Positions 1-5,966 of a stretch of 8,367 nucleotides of DNA are shown here, piece after piece; position 1 is the stretch's first letter; every line of letters starts with the position of its first letter. The notes below the pieces were generated by a model. The model was not told where the DNA came from. It made no database searches and was given only the letters and a program-made list of their open reading frames with translations. The stretch lies in assembly GCA_022563135.1 (NCBI GenBank), contig JADFNZ010000074.1, forward strand, positions 1-8,367, written 5' to 3'. The translations under genes were made by a program, and so were the position numbers. Source of the DNA: Chloroflexota bacterium. Lineage in GTDB: Bacteria; Chloroflexota; Dehalococcoidia; DSTF01; RBG-16-68-14.

Positions 1-745
1 GCAGCTCCTCCCAGTCGCGGTCCATGTTGCGGTAGCGGTTGAGGCCGCCGCGAAAGCCGGTGCGCTCGAACTCCGCCGTGTAGTAGTCGAGGTCTTCCTC
101 CGTGAGCCACGCGGGGAGTTCGTCCGGCTCCGGCATCCCCTCCAGGAACTTCGCCGTTGCGGGCTTCTGCTCCGTTGCCCAGCCTTCGGGCGCATCGCCG
201 GAAGCGGCGTACATGAACATGCGAATCGAACGGCGCACGTCCGCCTCGAGCTCCGCTTCGGCGACGCCCGGCTCCTGAAAGTAGATGATGTAGAAGAAGC
301 GTTCGCCGAAGAGCTTCTTCATCGTCTGGACAGGCGGCGCGGCCCCGCGCGGCAGGAACGGCACGCTCAGCCCCGCGACGGCCCGGAAGCGATCCGGCTC
401 CAGGATGGTGCAGTTCCACGCCATCGGCGCGCCCCAGTCGTGCCCGATGACGACGGCCGTCTCCTCGCCGAGGGCGTCGAGGACACCGACGGCGTCAGCG
501 ACGTGGTTCTTCATCGTGTACGCGTCGATCGGCTCCGGCGCGTCCGTCCGTCCGTAGCCGCGCACGTCCGGCGCGACGGCGTGGAAGCCGGCCTCCGCCA
601 ACGCCGGGAGCTGATGTCGCCACGAGTACCACGACTCGGGAAAGCCGTGTAGCAGCAGCACCAGCGGGCCTTCGCCCTGCTCGGCGATGTGCATGCGGAT
701 GCCGTTGGTCTCGATCGTGCGGTGCTTGATCTCTGTCAGCGTCAC
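1..745 (-). CDS. Epoxide hydrolase, alpha/beta-hydrolase fold (3' end outside window)
   Basis: Likely hydrolyses epoxides to vicinal diols in the cytoplasm. The 248 residues in the window carry the oxyanion-hole motif HGFPESWYSW (33-42), the strand-turn PDVRGYGRTD (59-68), and the nucleophile elbow GHDWGA with Asp103. The two lid tyrosines of soluble epoxide hydrolases can be recognised: Tyr152 in FFYIIYFQEPG and Tyr238 in GLNRYRNMDRDW, matching human Tyr383 and Tyr466. The distal acid and the catalytic His lie beyond position 1. The start is GTG at 743-745, because TAGGAGG sits 5 nt upstream and overlaps the stop codon of the preceding monooxygenase gene. An internal ATG at codon 18 would cut the first strand. 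The gap to the upstream gene is 9 nt, so the two are almost certainly co-transcribed and probably translationally coupled. Family assignment is firm; the substrate is unknown. Haloalkane dehalogenase is less likely because the paired lid tyrosines are present. Confidence 0.93.
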   Translation of the reverse strand, partial: MTLTEIKHRTIETNGIRMHIAEQGEGPLVLLLHGFPESWYSWRHQLPALAEAGFHAVAPDVRGYGRTDAPEPIDAYTMKNHVADAVGVLDALGEETAVVIGHDWGAPMAWNCTILEPDRFRAVAGLSVPFLPRGAAPPVQTMKKLFGERFFYIIYFQEPGVAEAELEADVRRSIRMFMYAASGDAPEGWATEQKPATAKFLEGMPEPDELPAWLTEEDLDYYTAEFERTGFRGGLNRYRNMDRDWEEL

Positions 746-754
746 CGTGGCCTC

Positions 755-1945
755 CTATCCTGACTTTCCGTCACCGTCGCGCGGGTGGGTCTCGTTGTAG
801 TCCTGGATCGCCTTCACCACGGCCTGCGTCGCCTTGCCCATCAGCGTCTCCGTGGTCTCGTGCGTCCACGCCTGCGAGCGCTTGATCCACGAGGTCTGGT
901 CCTGGACCTCCGGCATGACGTACTTCGCGAGCAGCTCATAGCTGCGGAAGGTCTGCTCCCGCGTCGCCCAATCGTGCGCGAGGCCGAGCAGGCAGCCGAA
1001 GCCACCCGACAGCTCCTGCAGCTTGCTGATGCGCTCGATGGCGTCGTCCGGCGTGCCGATGATCGCGCCGCCGTAGGCGTTCATCGCCTCCGCCATAGCG
1101 CGGCCGGACTCCACCGGCTTCCGGTTCGGCGCGCCGATGGTGCCGACGAAGTAGTCGTTGTTCCAGCCCATCAGCCCTTCCTCGATCTCGCTTATCGCCT
1201 GCTCGCGCGTCGCGGCCAGGTGGATCGGCAGGACGATGCGCCAGTCGTGCCGGTCGGGCGGCTCCCGCCCGGCCTCCTTGGCGGCGGTCTCGCAGAAGCC
1301 CCACTGCGTCGTCAGCGCGCTCAGCCCCTCTTCGGAGAAGGAGGCGACCGAGAGGACGCCGGCCCCGTGCTTGCCGGCGCTGGTCATCCCGGCGGGGCTG
1401 ATGGTGGAGGCGACGGCGATGGGCATGGTGGGGCGCTGGATCGGCTTGAGCTGGAGCTGGGCGTCCCGCAGCTCGAACCAGTCGCTCTTGTAGCTGATCG
1501 GCTCCTCCTCGGTGAGCAGCCGCAGGATAATGCCAAGCGCCTCGTCCATCATCGGGCGCTGGCGCGTCGACTCGATGCCGAGGAAGTGCGCGTCGCCGGG
1601 CAGGGCGCCGGGGCCGACGCCCAGCATCGCGCGGCCGCGCGTCAGGTGGTCGAGCTCGACGATGCGGTCCGCGACGTGGAACGGGTGGTGGTAGGGGAGG
1701 CTGACGACGCCGGTGCCCAGGCGGATGCGCGACGTGTGCTCGCCCGCCACCGCCAGGAACATCTCCGGACTGGCGCTGATCTCCCAGCCGCCGGAGTGGT
1801 GCTCGCCCGCCCAAACCTCGTCGTAGCCCAGCTCGTCGAGCCAGGTGATGAGCTCGATGTCGCGGCGCAACGCCAGGGTCGGGTTCTCGCCCGCGGGGTG
1901 AAACGGCGCGAGAAAGATGCCAAAGTCGAGCCGCTCGGGAACCAT
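755..1945 (-). CDS. LLM-class flavin-dependent monooxygenase (limonene monooxygenase-like)
   Basis: A 396-residue luciferase-like (TIM-barrel) monooxygenase that should use reduced FMN supplied by a separate reductase; none is visible here. The N-terminus LDFGIFLAPFHPAGENPTL (6-24), the segment GYDEVWAGEHHSGGWEISASPE (40-61), and the pair IRLGTGVVSLPYHHP (74-88) and RGRAMLGVGPGALPGDAHFLGI (103-124) are the family's cofactor and active-site core. They resemble the limonene 1,2-monooxygenase subgroup, as far as I can tell from memory of that family. Length is normal. The start ATG has GGAGG 4 nt upstream. It is the first gene of an operon with the epoxide hydrolase at 1-745, which fits an epoxidation-then-hydrolysis route for a terpene or other alkene. 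The exact substrate is not readable from sequence; F420-dependent relatives exist in this superfamily but have different N-terminal motifs. Confidence 0.9.
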   Translation of the reverse strand: MVPERLDFGIFLAPFHPAGENPTLALRRDIELITWLDELGYDEVWAGEHHSGGWEISASPEMFLAVAGEHTSRIRLGTGVVSLPYHHPFHVADRIVELDHLTRGRAMLGVGPGALPGDAHFLGIESTRQRPMMDEALGIILRLLTEEEPISYKSDWFELRDAQLQLKPIQRPTMPIAVASTISPAGMTSAGKHGAGVLSVASFSEEGLSALTTQWGFCETAAKEAGREPPDRHDWRIVLPIHLAATREQAISEIEEGLMGWNNDYFVGTIGAPNRKPVESGRAMAEAMNAYGGAIIGTPDDAIERISKLQELSGGFGCLLGLAHDWATREQTFRSYELLAKYVMPEVQDQTSWIKRSQAWTHETTETLMGKATQAVVKAIQDYNETHPRDGDGKSG

Positions 1946-1981
1946 CAGTCCTCCTCAGTACTGGCGAGAAGCCGCCCCGCC

Positions 1982-2009
1982 ATCATATCGGACGGGTGCG
2001 CTACGTCAA
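1982..2009 (-). promoter_or_regulatory. Sigma70-type promoter of the monooxygenase/epoxide hydrolase operon
   Basis: Read on the minus strand, TTGACG (2009-2004) is followed after 16 bases by TATGAT (1987-1982). Each box matches 5 of 6 consensus bases. The start codon lies 36 bases downstream, leaving a short leader with the SD. The placement directly in front of the operon supports it; no start site has been mapped. Confidence 0.6.
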
Positions 2010-2057
2010 CGACGGCCGACCGCTTCTCCAGAGCTGACGTGCGTCGAGGCTGGGGCA

Positions 2058-2143
2058 AGATTCTTCGCGGAGATTATCCTTGAGCGGGGCGAAGGGCTCA
2101 GAATGACAGAGCGCCCCGTCACCCTGAGCGGAGCGAAGGGTCT
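2058..2143. repeat. Dispersed GAGCGGAGCGAAGGG-type repeat pair with stem-loop
   Basis: Two related direct units are visible: CCTTGAGCGGGGCGAAGGGC (2078-2097) and CCCTGAGCGGAGCGAAGGGT (2122-2141). Between them GCTCAGAATGAC (2096-2107) and GTCACCCTGAGC (2118-2129) form an imperfect inverted repeat (10 of 12 paired) around a 10-base loop. AGATTCTTCGC at 2058-2068 resembles the outer part of the left arm, displaced by an insertion of about 25 bases. This family of short intergenic repeats recurs in many Chloroflexota and some other genomes, where it can fold into transcript hairpins. It lies outside any gene. Confidence 0.7.
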
Positions 2144-2272
2144 GGCGACTATGGCCGCAAGCCGCCGTCTTGATGGGTGCCCGTTCGAGCGGATTTAGAT
2201 GGCGATAGTCGACGATCTGACCGCCATTCCTGAACCAGTCGTTGACCATGTACCAGAGCCGGACGGGCGGCG

Positions 2273-2304
2273 TATGATGGCGGCGTACGCCCAAGCTAAG
2301 GAGG
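2273..2304 (+). promoter_or_regulatory. TATGAT -10-like box and SD of the crotonase gene
   Basis: TATGAT (2273-2278) lies 32 bases ahead of the ATG at 2311, and AAGGAGG (2298-2304) is a strong SD 6 bases before the start. The nearest good -35 (TTGACC, 2242-2247) is 25 bases upstream of the -10, too far for a normal sigma70 promoter, so the -35 is unassigned. The 11 bases TATGATGGCGG also occur, mirrored, in the promoter of the opposite operon. Confidence 0.4.
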
Positions 2305-2310
2305 AGCACC

Positions 2311-3162
2311 ATGGCAGACAGCCCGATCGACTACGAAACCCGAGGCGCTCTCGCGTTCGTCACGCTCAACAGGCCCGAACGGCTGAACGCCATCGACCGC
2401 AGACTCGCGGTCGCGCTGGAGGCGGCGATAGCACGGGCGAACGAGGAACGCGACGTGCGCGTCATCGTCCTGCGAGGGGCAGGACGCGCCTTCTGCGCCG
2501 GCTACGATCTCCAGGACGCGCCGCAGGCGGAGGCGGAGGCGCAAGCGGGCGCGGGCGGCTGGGATCCCGTCGCCGACTTCCGCGGCATGTCGCGCAACGT
2601 GCGCGCGTTCATGAGCCTTTGGGAGTCGCGCAAGCCCGTCGTCGCGCAGGTGCATGGCTGGTGCGTCGGCGGCGGCACGGACCTGGTGCTCTGCGCGGAC
2701 CTGATCTATATGGCGGAGGACGCGCGCATCGGCTACCCGCCGTCGCGCATCTGGGGCACGCCGACCACCTGCATGTGGGTCTACCGGCTGGGGCTGGAGC
2801 ACGCCAAGCGGCTGATGCTCACCGGCGAGGCGCTGGACGGACGCGAGGCGGAGCGCATTGGCCTCGTCTCGCGCGCGGTGCCACCGGAGCGGCTGGCGCA
2901 GGAGGTTGAATCGTTCGCGGAGAAGCTCGCCACCACGCCGGTGAACCAGCTCGTAATGAACAAGCTGCTGGTGAACCAGGCCTACGAGAACATGGGGCTG
3001 CGGACGACGCAGATGCTCGGCACGTTTCTGGACGGCATCGCGCGGCACACGCCGGAGGGGGTGGAGTGGCGGGAGCTGGCGATCCGCGAGGGGTTCCAGG
3101 AGGCCGTCAGGCGTCGCGACGAGCCGTGGGGCGACTACAGCGCCCGGCCGCCCGATACGTAG
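2311..3162 (+). CDS. Enoyl-CoA hydratase/isomerase (crotonase) family protein
   Basis: A 283-residue crotonase-fold protein acting on acyl-CoA thioesters in the cytoplasm. The two oxyanion-hole segments are intact: GRAFCAGYDL (58-67) and WCVGGGTDLVLCADL (117-131). The family's C-terminal TG..L.G.EAE.IGLVS stretch (171-187) follows. At the places where classical hydratases carry their two catalytic glutamates, this protein reads PPSRIWGT (143-150) and AKRLMLTG (165-172), so both appear substituted. Ordinary hydration of 2-enoyl-CoA is therefore doubtful; an isomerase, hydrolase or other crotonase reaction is possible. An Ala/Glu/Gly-rich insert (70-84) follows the first motif. The start has a strong AAGGAGG SD. 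The gene stands alone, divergent from the monooxygenase operon and convergent with the desaturase. Family is certain, reaction is not. Confidence 0.9.
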   Translation: MADSPIDYETRGALAFVTLNRPERLNAIDRRLAVALEAAIARANEERDVRVIVLRGAGRAFCAGYDLQDAPQAEAEAQAGAGGWDPVADFRGMSRNVRAFMSLWESRKPVVAQVHGWCVGGGTDLVLCADLIYMAEDARIGYPPSRIWGTPTTCMWVYRLGLEHAKRLMLTGEALDGREAERIGLVSRAVPPERLAQEVESFAEKLATTPVNQLVMNKLLVNQAYENMGLRTTQMLGTFLDGIARHTPEGVEWRELAIREGFQEAVRRRDEPWGDYSARPPDT

Positions 3163-3171
3163 CGCCGGGCG
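3141..3171. terminator. Stem-loop between convergent genes (possible bidirectional terminator)
   Basis: CGCCCGGC (3141-3148) and GCCGGGCG (3164-3171) form a perfect 8-bp GC-only stem with a 15-base loop. It covers the crotonase stop codon and ends 6 bases before the desaturase stop, so a hairpin forms in both transcripts. No T-run follows in either direction, so it is not a textbook intrinsic terminator. Confidence 0.45.
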
Positions 3172-3177
3172 TGGGGA

Positions 3178-4287
3178 CTAAGCGCCTTGCTCGCTCGGCG
3201 CGCGACGGCGCGCCACCGCGCTGATCTCCCGCAGCGAGCCGTAAATGTCTGCGAACGACCGGACGAGGCCCGTCTCGTAGTAGGCGATGCCTCGCTCCGC
3301 GCAGAAGCGCCGCACGATCGTCTGCGCGTCGCGCAGCTTATTCCGGGGCATGTTCGGGAAGAGGTGGTGCTCAATCTGGAAGTTGAGCCCGCCGTACCAG
3401 AAGTCGATCAGCGGGCTGGACCGGACGTTTCGCGCGGTCAGCACCTGCTGGTGCAGGAAGTCGAGATCGCCGCGGCCGTCGAGCATCGGCATGCCTTTGT
3501 GGTTCGACGCGATGACGGAGGAGAAGTAGCTGCCGAAAACGAGCTGGTGTAGCGCCACGAAGAGCAGCGCCGGCCAGAGGCCAAGGAAGATGTACGCCAG
3601 GCCGAAATACAATCCGTAGTGGAGCGCGATCAACGGCAGCTCGATCAGGGGGTACTTGCCTCGCGCGTTGCGCAGGTGTCGAAACGAGGCGTACTGGAGC
3701 ACGATCATCTCGAGGGTGAGCAGCGGCAAGAGGAAGAGCTGGTACTTCACGAGGAAGCTGAGGAATCCCTCCCGGCGGCGCGCTTGCTCCTCTGACAGCG
3801 AGAGGATAATCATGTCGGCGTCGGGGTCCGCGTCCATCTCGTTCGGGCTGGCGTGGTGCCTGCTATGCCGATAGATGAACCAGCGGTTGCTCATCCCCAG
3901 CAGCACGTTCCAGTAGATGGAGCCGATGATGTTGTTGTTGCGCGGCGAGCGGAAGATCTGGCGATGCGAGGCGTCGTGGCCGAGGAAAGAGATCTGCGTG
4001 AACGCGAACGCGAGGAACGCGGCGTTCAGGAGCTGGATCCAGAACGCATCGACGAGTACCAGGACGGCCACACTAGCGGCAACTAGGCTCAGGACGAAGA
4101 GCGTGTTCACGATATAGAACCGCGGCTGCTTTTCCAGCAGGCCGCGCTCTTTCACGAGACGTTTCAGCTCTACGTACTGGTTCTCGCCAAGGCGCTGGAC
4201 CGTCGATTGCTGGCCCGATCCGGCAGCATTCGTACTCCGCGTTTCGATTGTGGCGGCTTCGGCAACGCTGACTGCTGCTCCCGTCAT
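3178..4287 (-). CDS. Membrane fatty acid desaturase (three-histidine-box type)
   Basis: An integral membrane di-iron desaturase, 369 residues from the chosen start, introducing a double bond into a fatty acyl chain. The three histidine boxes are complete: HDASH (104-108), HSRHH (141-145) and QIEHH (304-308). Gln at the head of the third box is the pattern of front-end (delta-5/6-like) desaturases and of some bacterial acyl-CoA/acyl-lipid enzymes. No cytochrome b5 domain precedes it, so an external electron donor is needed. Hydrophobic segments lie near 58-80, 84-102, 180-200 and 213-252. The ATG at 4285-4287 was chosen because GGGAGG lies 6 bases upstream; an earlier ATG at 4305 has a more distant SD, and the frame open to 4434 begins with non-conserved, Arg-rich sequence. 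Regiochemistry and substrate cannot be read from sequence. Confidence 0.92.
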   Translation of the reverse strand: MTGAAVSVAEAATIETRSTNAAGSGQQSTVQRLGENQYVELKRLVKERGLLEKQPRFYIVNTLFVLSLVAASVAVLVLVDAFWIQLLNAAFLAFAFTQISFLGHDASHRQIFRSPRNNNIIGSIYWNVLLGMSNRWFIYRHSRHHASPNEMDADPDADMIILSLSEEQARRREGFLSFLVKYQLFLLPLLTLEMIVLQYASFRHLRNARGKYPLIELPLIALHYGLYFGLAYIFLGLWPALLFVALHQLVFGSYFSSVIASNHKGMPMLDGRGDLDFLHQQVLTARNVRSSPLIDFWYGGLNFQIEHHLFPNMPRNKLRDAQTIVRRFCAERGIAYYETGLVRSFADIYGSLREISAVARRRAPSEQGA

Positions 4288-4415
4288 CGTGTACCTCCCG
4301 CGCATCGCGCAGACCTCACCCTCCTCACAATATCGGACTGTGCCATCTGTCTGCCAGTTTCGCCCGCGCCGCCGCGCTGGGAGCGCCGTTGCGTCCGGTT
4401 CCAAGAGCGCCGGTT

Positions 4416-4424
4416 TGATACACT
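4416..4424 (+). promoter_or_regulatory. Extended -10 promoter for a near-leaderless transcript
   Basis: TGATACACT combines a TG extension with the box TACACT (4 of 6), ending 10 bases before the ATG at 4435. No SD is present between them, so transcription would begin within a few bases of, or at, the start codon. No clear -35 is seen, as is usual for extended -10 promoters. Confidence 0.4.
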
Positions 4425-4434
4425 GGCTCCGCAC

Positions 4435-5523
4435 ATGACGGCCGTCCGCACAGACCCGGAGGCGATCAAGCCACTGCTGCGCGACCTGGGCCAGGGCCCG
4501 AGCCGCGGGCGCTCGCTGTCGCGCGAGGAGGCGCGCTTCTGCCTGGACCAGATCCTGGACGGCCGCGCGACGGAAGCGCAGAGCGGCGCGTTCCTCCTAC
4601 TCCAACGCTACAAGGGCGAGACGCCGGAGGAGCTCCTGGGCTTCATCGATGCTATCCGTGGCCGGACGTCGACGCACCTGATCCGGCCGAAGGTGGAGGG
4701 GCTGCTCGACGTTGGGAGCCCGTACGACGGCCGGCTGCGGCACCTCGTCGTCAGCCCGGCGGCCTCCATCGTCGCGGCTGCCTGCGGGGTGCCGGTCCTC
4801 CTGCACGGCGAGGAGGGCGTGCCGCCGAAGCACGGTCTTACCATCGGCGCCGTCCTCGACGAGCTCGGTGTGCCGACGAACGACGCGCCGGATGCGGTCG
4901 AGCGCAGCATCGAAGCGATCGGCATCGGCTTCCTACGGCAGACGCGCTTCGCGCCGGACCTCGCGGCGCTGCGCCGCCTGCGCGACGAGATCGCGCTGCG
5001 CAGTCCCCTGAATATGGTGGAGAAGATGTACGATCCCGCGGGCGCGCCGTACCATCTCATCGGCCTGACGCACCTGCCGTACCTGGATAAGCTCGGCGGC
5101 GCTCTCGCGGGCATGGGGTTCCGCAAGACCGCGCTCGTCCAGGGGTTGGAGGGGCACGAAGACCTCCCCACGAGCCGCGGCGTGCGGGTAATCGAGTTCT
5201 CGGGCGCGGATCGAGCCGAGATGAACGAGTACCGTGTGAAGGCAACCGACTACGGCCTCGCCCCTGCCCAAGACGGTGATCTCGCGCCGGGCGGCCCTGA
5301 CGGCGGCCGTCCATCGGCCGATCGATCCGTCGAACTTACGCTCCAGGTCTTGCAGAGGGAGGCTTCGGCAGCGTGGACCGATCTGGTAGCGTTCAGCGCG
5401 GGGTTTCGCGTGGCCCTTACCGGGCGAGCGGCGGATCTAGAGGAAGGCGTGCGACAGGCGCAGCGGGCGATCGAGAGTGGCGACGGCTGGCGCTTGCTGG
5501 AGCGATGGCGGAAGAAGAGGTAA
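4435..5523 (+). CDS. TrpD2/YbiB-like glycosyltransferase family 3 protein (anthranilate phosphoribosyltransferase-like)
   Basis: A 362-residue relative of anthranilate phosphoribosyltransferase (TrpD). The N-terminal helical domain (about 1-75, with GRATEAQSGAFLLLQRYKGET at 43-63) and the Rossmann-like core (LVVSPAASIVAAACGVPVLLHG, 104-125; KHG at 132-134; LRSPLNMVEKMYDP, 188-201) follow TrpD order. The phosphoribosyl-pyrophosphate loop GTGGD of TrpD is replaced by DVGSPYDGR (92-100), as in the TrpD2/YbiB group and in cyanobacterial TrpD-family proteins. E. coli YbiB binds nucleic acid and lacks TrpD activity. No trp genes are nearby, so tryptophan synthesis is unlikely to be its role. The start at 4435 is preferred over the frame's upstream ATG (4207), whose extension overlaps the desaturase front and is not TrpD-like. 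There is no SD, and a -10-like box sits just upstream. TAA is followed after 24 bases by the next gene. Confidence 0.8.
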   Translation: MTAVRTDPEAIKPLLRDLGQGPSRGRSLSREEARFCLDQILDGRATEAQSGAFLLLQRYKGETPEELLGFIDAIRGRTSTHLIRPKVEGLLDVGSPYDGRLRHLVVSPAASIVAAACGVPVLLHGEEGVPPKHGLTIGAVLDELGVPTNDAPDAVERSIEAIGIGFLRQTRFAPDLAALRRLRDEIALRSPLNMVEKMYDPAGAPYHLIGLTHLPYLDKLGGALAGMGFRKTALVQGLEGHEDLPTSRGVRVIEFSGADRAEMNEYRVKATDYGLAPAQDGDLAPGGPDGGRPSADRSVELTLQVLQREASAAWTDLVAFSAGFRVALTGRAADLEEGVRQAQRAIESGDGWRLLERWRKKR

Positions 5524-5547
5524 GAACGAGTCGAAAGGAGTTGACAC

Positions 5548-5895
5548 GTGGCGAGATCAGGGAACGGCGCAACGCCGGGGAAGAGCACGGAGCAGGTAGC
5601 CGCGGAGCTGAGACGGCGGTTGGAAGAGCAACTCGGTCGCGACCGCACGGAGGCGATTTGGCGCGATCCGAACAGCGTGCCGGATGTGGTGCAAGATGAG
5701 CATGAGGCGGCGTCCGTTGCGCAGATCTTTCTCCAGGCTTGGAAGGAGCTGCCGGAGGAGGGCGCCGCAGAGCAGCCGCGCCGGCGGTCCGGTTTCCGGC
5801 GTGGTTTGCGGCTGGCGCTGATCGCCGCTGTCGGCGTCTGGGCCATGTCGTTTGTGAAGCGGGCGCGCCGGTCGTCGGACGAAGACTCGGTGTAG
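5548..5895 (+). CDS. Small predicted membrane protein, unrecognised
   Basis: A 115-residue protein I do not recognise. Residues 12-35 are a charged, probably helical stretch (STEQVAAELRRRLEEQLGRDR), and the middle is acidic (DVVQDEHEAAS, 46-56). Residues 78-87 are Arg-rich. One hydrophobic segment, LRLALIAAVGVWAMSFV (87-103), is followed by the basic KRARR and a short acidic tail. This suggests a single-span, C-terminally anchored membrane protein with a cytoplasmic N-terminus. The start is GTG at 5548, with AAAGGAG 7 bases upstream. It begins 24 bases after the TrpD2-like gene and is probably in the same transcript, so a shared function is possible but unproven. Codon use and GC are like its neighbours, supporting a real gene. 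Confidence 0.72.
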   Translation: MARSGNGATPGKSTEQVAAELRRRLEEQLGRDRTEAIWRDPNSVPDVVQDEHEAASVAQIFLQAWKELPEEGAAEQPRRRSGFRRGLRLALIAAVGVWAMSFVKRARRSSDEDSV

Positions 5896-5912
5896 GCGTA
5901 GAGCGAGCCTCC

Positions 5913-5929
5913 AGCCCGTCGGCCGGGCT
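5913..5929 (+). terminator. Short GC stem-loop after the small membrane protein gene
   Basis: AGCCCG (5913-5918) and CGGGCT (5924-5929) pair perfectly around a 5-base loop, 17 bases after the stop codon. No T-run follows directly, although a pyrimidine-rich stretch begins about 12 bases later. It could attenuate read-through into the pentapeptide-repeat gene. Evidence is weak. Confidence 0.3.
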
Positions 5930-5966
5930 TCCGAGCGCTCGCCTCTTTCGTCATACTTGTGTCGCC

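Larger units (their letters stand above)
1946..2310. other. Divergent intergenic control region
   Basis: 365 bases between the minus-strand monooxygenase operon and the plus-strand crotonase gene. It holds the operon promoter (1982-2009), an interrupted dispersed repeat pair (2058-2143), a TATGAT box in front of the crotonase gene (2273-2278) and that gene's SD (2298-2304). An ATG at 2199 opens a frame that runs into the crotonase gene out of phase and does not look like a real gene. I see no convincing small gene. Confidence 0.6.

Noticed and set aside
785..2083. Long plus-strand open frame of 432 codons
   Set aside because: It lies opposite the monooxygenase gene. Its product is rich in Arg, Ala, Leu and Val, has no recognisable domain, and it is a GC-driven shadow.
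2242..2278. TTGACC and TATGAT as a -35/-10 pair for the crotonase gene
   Set aside because: The spacer is 25 bases, too long for a standard sigma70 promoter; only the -10-like box is kept.
2199..2909. Plus-strand frame starting at ATG 2199 with a protein-like beginning
   Set aside because: The first 40 residues look plausible, but the rest overlaps the crotonase gene out of phase with Arg/Gly-rich shadow sequence, and no SD precedes it.
4288..4434. N-terminal extension of the desaturase to 418 residues
   Set aside because: The extension is not desaturase-like, and a good SD sits before the ATG at 4287.
4207..4434. N-terminal extension of the TrpD2-like protein from ATG 4207
   Set aside because: It overlaps the desaturase front on the other strand, is Cys/Arg-rich, and TrpD family proteins begin near the ATG at 4435.
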